NCBI RefSeq assembly: GCF_003634555.1
Contig: NZ_RBKS01000001.1
Location: forward strand, 3,534,001 to 3,598,000
Direction: 5' to 3'
Source of the DNA: Frondihabitans australicus
GTDB lineage: Bacteria > Actinomycetota > Actinomycetes > Actinomycetales > Microbacteriaceae
DNA length: 64,000 bases
Both the position numbers and the translations under genes were made by a program. The stretch's first letter is position 1, and each line of letters begins with the position of its first letter. A model generated the notes under the pieces. That model saw nothing but the letters and a program-made list of their open reading frames with translations. It was not told the origin of the DNA and searched no databases. Below are positions 19,497 to 28,449 of the stretch, in pieces.

Positions 19497-20883
19497 ATGC
19501 CGCCTCGCCGTCGCCGCTCTCCTTGCTGATGCGCCGTGCCAGGTACAGCCCCTCGAGCGCGAGCTCGATGGCGCCGGCGCGCTCGCCGTCGTTCGTGGCC
19601 GACAGTCGCGAGCAGATCTCGTCGTACAGCTCGCTCTCGCCGAGCGACGGGAGGCCGGCGAGGAAGTCTCGGGCGGCCACCTGCTCGCCCGTCGTCACCA
19701 TCGACCCGTTCTCGAGCGCATCCACCAGGATCCCGAAGTCGACGCCCCGGAAGTGCTCTCGGACGGTCTCCGCCGTCGCGGCCCGCAGAAGGTGCTCGAG
19801 GATGTCGTCCTCGCGCCCCTCCTCGCCCGACTCGAACTCGATCTTCCCACCGAGCACGTCGACCGCGGTCTCGAGATCGATCGGGCGGGCGACCGCCTCG
19901 GGCTCGCCCTGGCGCGTGGCGCGGTGGATCGCGGCGGCGGCGATGGTCTCGGCTCCGGCGATCGCGAACCGCGCGCTCACGCCCGAGCGCTGGTCGACCG
20001 CGGTCGATTCGCGGAGGCCCCTGGTGAAGCGGGCGAGGATCTCGATGAGGTGGTCCGGCACCTCGGCCACGAGGTCGGCCTCCTGGCGGATCACCGCGAC
20101 CTCGTCGGCGAGCTCGGTGGGGTAGTGCGTGCGGATCTCGGCGCCGAAGCGGTCTTTGAGGGGTGTGATGATCCGGCCGCGGTTCGTGTAGTCCTCGGGG
20201 TTCGCGCTGGCGACGACGAGCACGTCGAGCGGCAGGCGCAGCACGTAGCCGCGGATCTGGATGTCGCGCTCCTCCATCACGTTGAGCATCGCAACCTGGA
20301 TGCGCTCGGCGAGGTCGGGAAGCTCGTTGATGGCGACGATGCCGCGGTGGCTGCGCGGGATCAGGCCGAAGTGGATCGTCTCGGGATCGCCGAGGCTGCG
20401 CCCCTCCGCGACCTTCATCGGGTCGACGTCGCCGATCAGGTCGGCGACCGAGGTGTCGGGCGTCGCGAGCTTCTCGACGTAGCGCTCGTCGCGGTGCTTC
20501 CACTCGATCGGCAGGGTGTCGCCGAGCTCCTTGCTCTTGCGGATGCTCGCGTGCGTGATCGGCTCGTACGGGTGCTCGCCCAGCTCCGAGCCGGCGATGA
20601 CCGGCGACCACTCGTCGAGCAGCCCCGACAGGGTGCGCAGGAGCCGCGTCTTGCCCTGACCGCGCTCGCCCAGGAGCACGACGTCGTGCCCCGCGATGAG
20701 CGCGCGCTCCAGCTGCGGGATCACCGTGTTCTCGAACCCGTGCAGGCCCGGCCACGGGTCGCGCCCCGCTCGGAGGGCGGCCAGGAGGTTGTCGCGGACC
20801 TCCTGGCGGAGGGACTTCTGGACGTGGCCCGAGGCGCGAAGCTCGCCGAGCGTGGAGATGGTGGGAGCGCTCACGAGCGCCAC
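19486..20883 (-). CDS. MoxR/magnesium-chelatase-like AAA+ ATPase
   Basis: A 465-aa AAA+ ATPase. Walker A LGERGQGKTRLL is at residues 71-82; the Walker B position reads GIVAINELPDL near 185, with Asn-Glu in place of the usual Asp-Glu. The sensor-1 region VLVVASANPEDYTNRGRI is near 225, and the sensor-2 arginine region SGVSARF is near 315. It is the ATPase partner of the overlapping VWA gene. Its start faces the FtsK-like gene across 174 bp, so the two units are divergent and may or may not be functionally linked. Confidence 0.85.
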   Translation of the reverse strand: MALVSAPTISTLGELRASGHVQKSLRQEVRDNLLAALRAGRDPWPGLHGFENTVIPQLERALIAGHDVVLLGERGQGKTRLLRTLSGLLDEWSPVIAGSELGEHPYEPITHASIRKSKELGDTLPIEWKHRDERYVEKLATPDTSVADLIGDVDPMKVAEGRSLGDPETIHFGLIPRSHRGIVAINELPDLAERIQVAMLNVMEERDIQIRGYVLRLPLDVLVVASANPEDYTNRGRIITPLKDRFGAEIRTHYPTELADEVAVIRQEADLVAEVPDHLIEILARFTRGLRESTAVDQRSGVSARFAIAGAETIAAAAIHRATRQGEPEAVARPIDLETAVDVLGGKIEFESGEEGREDDILEHLLRAATAETVREHFRGVDFGILVDALENGSMVTTGEQVAARDFLAGLPSLGESELYDEICSRLSATNDGERAGAIELALEGLYLARRISKESGDGEAAYGF

Positions 20884-20967
20884 GCTACGCCGGGCCGTGT
20901 GTCGTCGGGGTTACGGTCTCCCGTCCGTTCGCCGAGGGCGTGACCCGATCGCGGGGTGCCCACATCA

Positions 20968-20997
20968 TTGTGAGAAAGCCTCAGTCTTGGGTAGCCT
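20968..20997 (+). promoter_or_regulatory. Probable promoter of the FtsK/WXG-like cluster
   Basis: TTGTGA (20968-20973) and TAGCCT (20992-20997) are separated by 18 bp, in an intergenic region that is less GC-rich than its surroundings. Transcription would start just after, which removes the ATG at 20998 as a start and favours the ATG at 21058. Confidence 0.4.
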
Positions 20998-21057
20998 ATG
21001 AGCCAGTTGGGTGGCCGACATGCGTTGCCCGAGCCGACGAGCGAGAGAGCCGACTCG

Positions 21058-24000
21058 ATGACTACCGAAGCCCCCGTGAGCACCACGTCGACCGGCGCAG
21101 CGTATGCCCGTCACGGTCATGCCGTCGAAGAGCTGGCAGTGTCGGTCTCCGAGCGAGTGACTGCTGAGGTGTCGGCTCGCTGGGTCGAGCCGACGGCCCC
21201 GGTGAAGGAGATCCGCAACCGCTACGCCGCGGAGCGTCAGGGCATCGCCGCGGTCTTCGCCAGGATGCGCGACGGTCTCAAGCGCTACGACGTCACCCTC
21301 GAGGAGTGGAGCAGCTCCACGACCACATCGGTGACTCCGGAGCAGCTCCTGCGGGAAATGACCGCCTTCGCCGAGGCGCTGGAGAAGTCCAAGCGTCCGT
21401 TTCTGGCTGTCAAGCGCCTCGAGCAGCAGAAGGAGTTCTTCGCCGCGGCGGAGAAGATCCAGCAGACCCACGCCGACGTGCTCGAGACCCTCCGCCGCCG
21501 CGAGAACGACGCGATCGTCGCGGCGCACCAGACCGCATTCAACTCGTGGCTGGCAGCCGTGAGCCGTGACGCGGACGCGATCGAGGCGTCGGTCCGCGGC
21601 GATATCGAGCGGCTGCGTGCCGAAGAGCCGAACCACGCCGCCCCGGCGTGGAGGTCGCCGTCGCGCGCCGATCGTGAAGGTGTGCCCCAGCCGATCGTCG
21701 AGGTCGGCCGAGTTGGCCTCACCGACTGGCACTTCGACGCGGTGCACTCCATCTGGGACGAGAAGACGACCGACATCACTCGCACCGTCAACTGGTCTGC
21801 TTCCGGGCTCGGCCTCGACTTCCCCCTCGCCCTCGATCTCGATTCCCTCGGGGGATTCGTGACGGGGTCGCGCGAACTCGTCGAGTCGGCGGTCGTGCAG
21901 CTCCTGTCACTCCTTCCCCCGGGCATGCTGTCGGTTCAGGCCGTCGACCCGGTCGGCCTCGGCGAGTCGCTCAACTTCCTCTACGGTCTCAACGAAGCGG
22001 GCGACAAGGTCCTCGGCGACGCGGTCTGGACCACCGCGGAGCAGGCTGCGCGGCTCCTCGTCGAGCTCGAGAAGCACGTGACGTTCGTCACGCAGAAGTA
22101 CCTGCAGGGTCAGCACAGCACCCTGACCGAGTACAACCTCGCCGCTGGCGAGGTGGCCGAGCCGTACCGCGTGGTGCTTCTCTACGACTTCCCCGCCATG
22201 TTCACTCGCGATGGAACGTCGTGGGACGAGGAGAGCATGACCCGCCTCCGGAAACTCGCCGGCGTCGGTCGTCGGTCGGGCCTGTACTTCTTCGCGGTGT
22301 CGTCGACCGCGCCGACCGGGTCGAGCGCGCTGTCCGAGCTCGTGGCGCTCTATCCGCAGTCGACCTTCGGAGCGCGCACGTCGGCGCCTTCAGCCGACCG
22401 GGTCGACTCGATGACCCTCGACTGGTCCTTCGCACCGGTCGGGGCACCGGACCGCGAAGCCCGCGACGACGTCTTCTCGCGCGTCCTGCGGGGTCTGGAC
22501 TCGCAGGAGTCGACGAAGGTCGAGCCGTCCAGAATCGCCGAGCTGGCACGTGCGCACGAGGCCAAGATGCATGCCCGCGGCGTCTCGGCCGATCTGGCCC
22601 TCGCCGATCCTGCGGATGCCTCGACCTGGTGGCGTGGCTCGAGTGAGAAGGGCATCACCTCGCGCTTCGGCCGGATGGGAGCCTCCGGAGTGGCCGAGGT
22701 GGCGTTCAACTCCAAGATGGAGTCGAGTGCTCTGATCGGCGGCCGCGTCGGATCGGGCAAGTCGTTCCTGCTCCATTCGATCGTCATGGATCTCATCACG
22801 CAGTACTCGCCCGATGAGCTCGAGCTCTATCTGATCGACCTCAAGGAGGGCGTCGAGTTCAAGGGCTACGCCGACGCGCGACTTCCGCACGCTCGCACGA
22901 TCGCCATCGAGAGCAATCGTGAGTTCGCCGTGAGCGTTCTCACGTCGCTCGATCGTGAGATCACGAGGCGAGGAGAGCTCTTCAAGGGCACTTCCGGCAC
23001 GACGGTGGACCTCGACGCCTACCGGTCGCAGACGGGCCTGGCGCTCCCACGAGTCCTCCTCGTCATCGACGAATTCCACAAGCTCTTCGAGCGCGAGGAC
23101 TCGCTTCGTCGAGAGGCGGAGGCGCTCCTCGAACGCCTCATCAAGGAGGGGCGTGCCTTCGGCGTCCACGTGATCCTGGGCTCGCAGTCGATCGCCCTGG
23201 TGGGTTCGGCCTTCCGGAGCGTGGCCGGGCAGATCTACTACCGACTGGTTCTGGCCAGTTCGGAGGAGGACTCCAGGATCCTGCTCGGTGAAGGGAACCC
23301 CGACGCCCAGCTGCTCAGCCGGGCGGGCGAGGGGATCATCAACAAGCAGGCGGGACTTCGCGAGGCGAACGATCGATTCCAGGCGGCCTTCTGGGACCCC
23401 GACCACCGGGCGCGGATCCTCACCGATCTCCGTGCCCGGGCCGATGCCGCGGGATTCGCTGCCGAACCGGTCGTCTTCGAAGGCCAGGCGTCCGTATCGG
23501 CGGACTCGCTGTCGGCCGACGAACTCCGACGGAGCAACCCGAACGGCTCCCTGTCGCTGCCCGCGGGAGCGACCATGACGCTTGATCCGGCCACACAGGT
23601 CGTCCTGGAACGGGCGCCGGGAGCGAACCTCCTGATCATCGACGACGAAGGGGTGGACACCCTGGCGATCTCGGCGGCCGCCCTCCGGGCGGTCGGGATC
23701 GACGTCCTCTTCGGCGACTTCGGAGCGTTCGGATCCAGTCACGAGCCCGTCAAGGACTCCCTGGCCGACCTCGGTGTGACGATGGCATCGCAGCGCGCCC
23801 TGCCATCGCTCCTGGAGGCCCTCGTCACCGAGCTCGACCGCCGGATCGCGCTGGGCAGCTACTCCGAGCCCGCCAGGGTGCTCATGCTCGCCGGCTTCCA
23901 TAGGGCCCGCGACTTCTCGCCGGAATCGGTCTACGACGAAGGCAGCAGTTCGCGGGCGCTGCAGCGCCTCCTCAAGGACGGCCCCGAGTTCGGCGTCTTC

Positions 24001-24252
24001 ACCATCGCCCAGGTGGATCGTCCCGCTGCTCTCGAGAGGCGACTCAGCTCCGAGGCCCTTCGCGAGTTCGGCCAGAAACTCCTCTGCACCATGAGCGCGC
24101 AGGACTCCCGCCATCTGATCGAAACCGACGCGGCGTCGAACCTCAAGGTCAGTGAGGTGATCCTCGACGACTACGACGGGGCCACGAGCACGGTCCTTCG
24201 AAAGCTCAGCTTCCCCGGTGTCGCATGGCTCGAAGACCAGAGGGTCGGCTGA
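21058..24252 (+). CDS. FtsK/SpoIIIE (EccC/EssC-like) multi-module ATPase
   Basis: A soluble protein of about 1064 aa. Residues 30-200 are charged helices with likely coiled coil. A first ATPase-like module (about 220-500) lacks Walker motifs. The central module is a true FtsK domain: Walker A GGRVGSGKSFLLH near 561 and Walker B LLVIDEFHKLF near 667, followed by GVHVILGSQSIALVG. A third module (about 830-1064; VLERAPGANLLIIDDEG) again lacks a P-loop. One intact and two degenerate modules recall EccC/EssC of type VII secretion, but no N-terminal membrane helices are present. ATG 21058 was preferred because a promoter abuts the ATG at 20998 and GAGCGAGAGAG lies before 21058. It leads a five-gene cluster. 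Confidence 0.85.
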   Translation: MTTEAPVSTTSTGAAYARHGHAVEELAVSVSERVTAEVSARWVEPTAPVKEIRNRYAAERQGIAAVFARMRDGLKRYDVTLEEWSSSTTTSVTPEQLLREMTAFAEALEKSKRPFLAVKRLEQQKEFFAAAEKIQQTHADVLETLRRRENDAIVAAHQTAFNSWLAAVSRDADAIEASVRGDIERLRAEEPNHAAPAWRSPSRADREGVPQPIVEVGRVGLTDWHFDAVHSIWDEKTTDITRTVNWSASGLGLDFPLALDLDSLGGFVTGSRELVESAVVQLLSLLPPGMLSVQAVDPVGLGESLNFLYGLNEAGDKVLGDAVWTTAEQAARLLVELEKHVTFVTQKYLQGQHSTLTEYNLAAGEVAEPYRVVLLYDFPAMFTRDGTSWDEESMTRLRKLAGVGRRSGLYFFAVSSTAPTGSSALSELVALYPQSTFGARTSAPSADRVDSMTLDWSFAPVGAPDREARDDVFSRVLRGLDSQESTKVEPSRIAELARAHEAKMHARGVSADLALADPADASTWWRGSSEKGITSRFGRMGASGVAEVAFNSKMESSALIGGRVGSGKSFLLHSIVMDLITQYSPDELELYLIDLKEGVEFKGYADARLPHARTIAIESNREFAVSVLTSLDREITRRGELFKGTSGTTVDLDAYRSQTGLALPRVLLVIDEFHKLFEREDSLRREAEALLERLIKEGRAFGVHVILGSQSIALVGSAFRSVAGQIYYRLVLASSEEDSRILLGEGNPDAQLLSRAGEGIINKQAGLREANDRFQAAFWDPDHRARILTDLRARADAAGFAAEPVVFEGQASVSADSLSADELRRSNPNGSLSLPAGATMTLDPATQVVLERAPGANLLIIDDEGVDTLAISAAALRAVGIDVLFGDFGAFGSSHEPVKDSLADLGVTMASQRALPSLLEALVTELDRRIALGSYSEPARVLMLAGFHRARDFSPESVYDEGSSSRALQRLLKDGPEFGVFTIAQVDRPAALERRLSSEALREFGQKLLCTMSAQDSRHLIETDAASNLKVSEVILDDYDGATSTVLRKLSFPGVAWLEDQRVG

Positions 24253-24253
24253 C

Positions 24254-25243
24254 ATGGTCGGCGGTGCGGAGGTCACCACCGAAGCGGTCGCGGACCTGGC
24301 CCGGGATCTGCGGGCCTACGCGTCGAACTCCGGCCGAGCGCACGTCTCCGCGCGACGCGGCCTCGACTCGGCGGTCTCGTTCGTCGAGGAGGTCGTCGCG
24401 ACCCGACGCCGGGCCGCACAGTCGGCCAGGTCGGAACTCGACGCGGAGACGGCCCGGCAGGAGCGCGCCCGCCGAGAGCGCGAGCGACTGGCTGCTCTCG
24501 AACGCGAACGGGGTCAGGAGTCGTCGGCCTACGGCTGGTCTCTCCCTCAGGACACGTCGTGGCAGGACGAAGCCGCGCTGGCAGAGCTGAGACGCCGACT
24601 CCGCGAGTGCGAGATCGCCCTCGAACGAGCACAGAGGATCTCCGGAGCCGTGTCGACTCGCGCCGCTGAGGTTCGGAGGCTGGTGGCGTCCCACGCCAAC
24701 GCAACGGGTCAGATCGTGGACAAGACGATCGACCTTCTCGGCCTCGAGCACGCCCAGCTCGAGACCTACCTGAGTCAGACCTCCGCTCCGGGAGGAGCCT
24801 TCTCGGCGGTCTCGACGCCCGCGGCGATCGAGGGGCCGGCGTCCGTTGCCGACGCCGCGCTGCCCGAAGGGTTCGCCATGGTCTCGCTGGCCGACATCGA
24901 CGACAACGGACGCGTGACGGGCCCCGAGAGCTTCGGCAAGGGGTACTCGCCGCGCGACCTCGAGTGGGCGCACGAGGCGTTCCTCGAGGTCGTGCTGCCG
25001 ACTCTGAGGGCGGGCGGCGGCATCGACGACCTCCGCCTGCGAGACGCGAACGAGGGGAAAGTCGGGACACGCAGCTTCTCCGACACGTTCGGGGGCTTTC
25101 TCGGCGACTCCGCGATTCGCCTCACGCCGATCGGCGACCGGTGGGAGATCACCAACGGGGCGCACCGCATCTGGGTCGCCCGCCACATGGGGCTGGAGTC
25201 CATCCCCGCCAGGATCGGAGCGGCCCACCGTGGCGAACATTGA
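24254..25243 (+). CDS. Coiled-coil protein with C-terminal ParB-like region
   Basis: A 329-aa protein. Residues 5-170 are predicted coiled coil (for example AETARQERARRERERLAALE pattern), similar in style to chaperone or adaptor proteins. The C-terminal 130 residues contain DRWEITNGAHRIWVARHMG near 293-311 followed by IPARI. This resembles the G-x-HR segment of ParB/sulfiredoxin-fold nucleases and NTPases. The rest of the ParB motif set is weak, so the fold call is tentative. The ATG follows the FtsK stop by one base, showing coupling. The pairing with an FtsK ATPase suggests an adaptor or effector role. Confidence 0.65.
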   Translation: MVGGAEVTTEAVADLARDLRAYASNSGRAHVSARRGLDSAVSFVEEVVATRRRAAQSARSELDAETARQERARRERERLAALERERGQESSAYGWSLPQDTSWQDEAALAELRRRLRECEIALERAQRISGAVSTRAAEVRRLVASHANATGQIVDKTIDLLGLEHAQLETYLSQTSAPGGAFSAVSTPAAIEGPASVADAALPEGFAMVSLADIDDNGRVTGPESFGKGYSPRDLEWAHEAFLEVVLPTLRAGGGIDDLRLRDANEGKVGTRSFSDTFGGFLGDSAIRLTPIGDRWEITNGAHRIWVARHMGLESIPARIGAAHRGEH

Positions 25244-25442
25244 CGAGGGGATCCGCGACCTGAGGCAGGCGATGGATCGCCGGGTCGCAGCGGAGTCGCG
25301 GGCCTCGGGACTCTGGCGCGACGTCGTCTATCGACGCCTCCAGGATCGGATGCTGACGCCCCTCCAGGTCGAGGACCTGGCGCTGCTTCGCACCCTCACC
25401 GACGCCGACGCCGAGATCTCCCGGCTCCTGCGCGAACTCTGA
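25230..25442 (+). CDS. Small helical protein (70 aa) of FtsK/WXG-like cluster
   Basis: A 70-aa, charged, all-helical protein starting at GTG 25230 and overlapping the previous gene by 14 bases. It has no cysteine, signal peptide or membrane segment. Its helix-turn-helix-hairpin appearance, with one Trp near residue 29, recalls small type VII-like substrates or adaptors, but no family is recognised. Its presence in the tight operon supports its being real. Confidence 0.65.
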   Translation: MANIDEGIRDLRQAMDRRVAAESRASGLWRDVVYRRLQDRMLTPLQVEDLALLRTLTDADAEISRLLREL

Positions 25443-25506
25443 GCAGTTCGCCTCCGACCACTACGACTCCCACCCTTCCTGACCGACACGACAGAAGAGA
25501 GACATC

Positions 25507-25770
25507 ATGGCTGGCGTCATCGCCGACCCGAAGGACCTTCGCAACGTCCGAAGCGCCCTCGACCGCTGCCAGAAGGACATCGACCGCGCTTTGGCGCAGG
25601 TTCGCGGCACGCTGCGCTCAGCGAACTGGCGCGACGACCGCAGAGTGAAGTTCGAGAAGGACCTCGAGAGCCTGCTCGGGTCGATCGCGCGGTTCTCGAA
25701 GGACGCCGACGAGTTGAAGACCTACCTCGGTCGGAAGGCCGACGAGCTCGACCGCTTCCTCTCCAACTGA
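25507..25770 (+). CDS. WXG100-like small helical protein
   Basis: An 87-aa helical-hairpin protein. The turn between the two helices reads ANWRDDRRVKFEKDLESLL, with W41, D43 and F49 placed as the W-x-G/D...F turn of WXG100-like proteins; the second helix ends DELKTYLGRKADELDRFL. Length and pattern fit ESX/WXG100-like secreted or structural partners of FtsK/EccC ATPases. AGAAGAGAG before the ATG is the ribosome-binding site. The third residue of the motif is Asp rather than Gly, so this is a divergent member. Confidence 0.7.
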   Translation: MAGVIADPKDLRNVRSALDRCQKDIDRALAQVRGTLRSANWRDDRRVKFEKDLESLLGSIARFSKDADELKTYLGRKADELDRFLSN

Positions 25771-25771
25771 G

Positions 25772-26479
25772 ATGGCCAACGACTTCGACGCTCGGCTCCG
25801 CGACGTCAGAGCGAGTGCAGCACGGCACCGTTCGGCCGACGTCGTCTTGATCGTGCTGACCCTGCTGCTGTCGGCCACCGTGCTCGTGCCGTGGCTCCTC
25901 GGACGATTCCTCCTCCGTGACACCCTGTTCCGGCCGGAGGCGTCGTCCGTCTTCGACATCGCCATCCGCAAGAACGGGACCTACTTCCTGTCGGACTGGA
26001 CCGCCGGCCTCGCCGTGCTCTTCGTCTTCCTCGGCCTGGCGCTCGTCCTGCGACCGTGGTCGCTGCGCATCGGACGGGTCGTCTTCGGGTTCCTCTTCCT
26101 CGCTGTCGGCGCGGGAGTCTTCGGGCCGGTCAGCTCGCACCTGTGGAGCCTGGACGAGCACGTGTCAGCCGACCGTCTGCGCACCACCGCCTACCCGTGG
26201 AGCGACACGAAGTACGAGTGCGACGAGCAGGAAGCCATGTTCAGCGGCGACCTCTGGCAGGCGCACACGGCCCGGACCGAGGGGCTCGACGGTGGCTGCG
26301 ATCGCATCGTCGTCTACAAGGGGTGGGAGCCGGTCGGCTGGGCGCAGCTTCCCCACGGCAAGACCGAGTCCTCCCTCGTGATCCAGAACAACGGCCTGGT
26401 GCAGGTCAAAGACGACAACGGGCACGTCATCACGTCGTTCGCCATCTGGAAGCCGCCCATTCAGGGCGCCTCCGGCTGA
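25772..26479 (+). CDS. Membrane protein of FtsK/WXG-like cluster
   Basis: A 235-aa protein starting one base after the WXG-like stop. Hydrophobic segments lie at about residues 24-45, 68-88 and 93-115, followed by a soluble, probably extracytoplasmic domain with two cysteines (YECDEQEAMF; GGCDRIVVY) that could form a disulfide. No domain is recognised. In this operon it may be the membrane anchor or channel component for the soluble FtsK-like ATPase; that is inference from context. Confidence 0.7.
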   Translation: MANDFDARLRDVRASAARHRSADVVLIVLTLLLSATVLVPWLLGRFLLRDTLFRPEASSVFDIAIRKNGTYFLSDWTAGLAVLFVFLGLALVLRPWSLRIGRVVFGFLFLAVGAGVFGPVSSHLWSLDEHVSADRLRTTAYPWSDTKYECDEQEAMFSGDLWQAHTARTEGLDGGCDRIVVYKGWEPVGWAQLPHGKTESSLVIQNNGLVQVKDDNGHVITSFAIWKPPIQGASG

Positions 26480-26500
26480 TCGGCGGGCGGCCGGGCGAGG

Positions 26501-27658
26501 TCAGGCGTGGGCGGGCGCGCGGTGGGAGGGGTGAGGGGCGTGAGCCGGCTCCTGCGACGCCGCGCTGTCGACCGACGGCTCGAGGGCGAGCTCGTCCTCG
26601 CTGCGCAGGCGGACGTCCTCCTGATTGCGGAAGTGGCCGGCGACTGTCGCGACGAGCCCCAGCACCGCCCAGCCGGCGAGCACCAGCCACGCGAACGTCG
26701 GGTTCGCGTCGGGGAAGTACGACAGGTCGCGCACGAGTGTGGTCGAGGCTCCGGGCACGAACCACTGGCCGACCGCACCCCACGGCCCGACGAGGAACTG
26801 CTCGGGCTGCGTCGCAGCCGACAGCGGGTTGCCGACGAGCATCGTCGTGACAGACCCGAGCGGCACACCCATGCGGCCGATGAGGGCGTTCATGCCGACG
26901 ACGAACGAGGCGGTCGCGGCCATGGTGAGCGAGATCGCGGCGGCGTTGAGCCAGAACGAGCCGAGCAGGATCCCGAAGAGTCCCTGCAGCAGAGACGTCA
27001 CCCCGACGCCGGCGAGCACGGCGTACACGCCGACACCGACGAGGCGGCGCCAGGAGCCGGTGACGGTCAGCGCGATGAGGATCCCGCCCAGGATCCCGCC
27101 GAGCACCAGAGGAAACGACGCCGCGCTGAGGCCGAGGCCGCGCGAGTCCTGCGACGAGAGCGGCACGACGTCGTGCACGGTGGCTCCGACGCCGGAGGCG
27201 ACGCCGGTCATGATCTGCGTGACGGCGGCGCCGTTCGCGCTCGCCGTGAGGACCTCGGGTCGGGCGGCGGCTGCTGCGGTCGCGCCGGCCGCCGCGCTCG
27301 CGCCGCCGGCCGCCGCCGAGCCCGTGCCGCCCGCCGCAGCCGACGCCCCGAACGTCGCGGGCAGGACGATCGCGCCGTCCACGTCGCGCGTCCGGATCAG
27401 CTTCACCGCGTCGGCCCGCGAAGCGACCCGCGTGACGTCGAAGGCCCCGGGGCTCTTCTTGTCGAGCGCCTGCTTCACGCCGGCGACCTGCTGCGAGGTG
27501 CCGCTCACCGCGACCGGCAGGTCTTTCACCGACGAGGTCATGGTCGGCCAGATGAAGGCGAGCAGGATCACCGCGACGGCGACGGCCGCCGCGACGGCGA
27601 GCAGCACGGTGCGGGCCCAGGCCGTGCGGTGGGTGACGGGTGTTGCGGTGGTGGACAT
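26501..27658 (-). CDS. DUF3533/YhgE-Pip-like membrane protein
   Basis: A 385-aa ABC-2-like integral membrane protein. One N-terminal TM segment (residues 16-38) is followed by an extracytoplasmic domain, a low-complexity Ala/Gly stretch near 108-135, then about five TM segments and a polar tail. Members of the DUF3533/YhgE group are linked to export or phage-infection-protein-like functions and often sit beside TetR regulators, as here. FVPGASTTLVRDLSYFPDA near 310 recurs, altered, in the gene at 53911-54957, so the window holds two paralogues. Probably repressed by the divergent TetR gene. Confidence 0.82.
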   Translation of the reverse strand: MSTTATPVTHRTAWARTVLLAVAAAVAVAVILLAFIWPTMTSSVKDLPVAVSGTSQQVAGVKQALDKKSPGAFDVTRVASRADAVKLIRTRDVDGAIVLPATFGASAAAGGTGSAAAGGASAAAGATAAAAARPEVLTASANGAAVTQIMTGVASGVGATVHDVVPLSSQDSRGLGLSAASFPLVLGGILGGILIALTVTGSWRRLVGVGVYAVLAGVGVTSLLQGLFGILLGSFWLNAAAISLTMAATASFVVGMNALIGRMGVPLGSVTTMLVGNPLSAATQPEQFLVGPWGAVGQWFVPGASTTLVRDLSYFPDANPTFAWLVLAGWAVLGLVATVAGHFRNQEDVRLRSEDELALEPSVDSAASQEPAHAPHPSHRAPAHA

Positions 27659-27676
27659 CTCTGCTCCTGGATCTAA

Positions 27677-27737
27677 AACGAATGTTCGTTCTTTATTGTG
27701 AGAATGCAGAGACGAGTTGTCAAGAACGAACGTTCTT
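27677..27737. promoter_or_regulatory. Two TetR operator-like palindromes
   Basis: AACGAATGTTCGTT (27677-27690) and AAGAACGAACGTTCTT (27722-27737) are inverted repeats with a two-base centre and share the AACGAA/TTCGTT theme. They lie between the divergent DUF3533 and TetR genes, so autoregulation and repression of the exporter-like gene are likely. Confidence 0.75.
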
Positions 27738-27752
27738 TTTTAGAATCGGAGC

Positions 27753-28361
27753 ATGCCCAAGGTCACCGCCGAACACCGCGACGCGCGCCGCCGCGAGATC
27801 GCGCAGGCGGCGCTGAGGCTCTTCGCGCGCAAGGGATTCCAGGGCACGAGCGTGGCCGACATCATCGCCGAGAGCGGCCTCAGCGCCGGCGCGATCTACG
27901 GCAACTACAAGAACAAGGACGAACTCGTGCAGGCTGCCGCGACCGAGCTGCTCGAGTTCCGGCTCTCGAACGCGGCCGCCATCGACGACGGAGCGCCGCC
28001 GCGGCCGCCGGGCGAGATGGTCGAGCGGATCGTGCACGGCATCACGTCCGAGGTCGCCGACCTCGGCGTGCTGGTGCAGGTGTGGGGGCAGGCGACGCTC
28101 GATCCGGCCATGCGCGAGGCCACCACGCGGGTGGCCGAGAAGCTGCGCGACACGTTCGAGGAGTACCTCGTCGACTGGTACACGCGCGGTCTCGGGCTGC
28201 CGGCCGGCGAGGCCGCGACGGCAGCCGCGAGCACGGCCTCGCTCTACGTCGGCATCATGCAGGGCTACGTCGTGCAGTCGACGATCTCGACGACGTTCGA
28301 CGCCGAGGCCTATCTCGCCGCCGTCTCGTCGCTCGCCCCCGTCGCGCCACCGCGCGCCTGA
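27753..28361 (+). CDS. TetR-family transcriptional regulator
   Basis: A 202-aa TetR regulator. The N-terminal helix-turn-helix is plain: RREIAQAALRLFARKGFQGT (residues 13-32), SVADIIAESGLSAGAIYGNY (33-52) and KNKDELVQAA. The C-terminal ligand-binding domain is of variable TetR type. It is divergent from the DUF3533 membrane protein gene with two shared palindromes between them, so it is the probable local repressor, released by an unknown hydrophobic ligand. Confidence 0.93.
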   Translation: MPKVTAEHRDARRREIAQAALRLFARKGFQGTSVADIIAESGLSAGAIYGNYKNKDELVQAAATELLEFRLSNAAAIDDGAPPRPPGEMVERIVHGITSEVADLGVLVQVWGQATLDPAMREATTRVAEKLRDTFEEYLVDWYTRGLGLPAGEAATAAASTASLYVGIMQGYVVQSTISTTFDAEAYLAAVSSLAPVAPPRA

Positions 28362-28374
28362 CGAGTCGCTGCGA

Positions 28375-28436
28375 GGAGTGGCGTTTCACGCGAGGAGCGC
28401 CGCCGCGACGCCACTCCACGCGTGAAACGCCACTCC
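28375..28436. terminator. Perfect 18-bp inverted repeat between convergent genes
   Basis: GGAGTGGCGTTTCACGCG (28375-28392) pairs perfectly with 28419-28436. The loop carries a further partial copy (GCGACGCCACTCC). It sits between the convergent tetR and pnuC genes and is a likely bidirectional terminator. Confidence 0.65.
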
Positions 28437-28449
28437 GCACGTGCGCGGG

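Noticed and set aside
20998-21057. Start of the FtsK-like protein at the ATG at 20998
   Set aside because: A -10-like element ends at 20997, so the transcript would begin at or after this codon; the ATG at 21058 has a purine-rich upstream stretch.
22390-24279. 629-codon minus-strand frame
   Set aside because: Antisense to the FtsK-like gene, which carries proper Walker A and B motifs.
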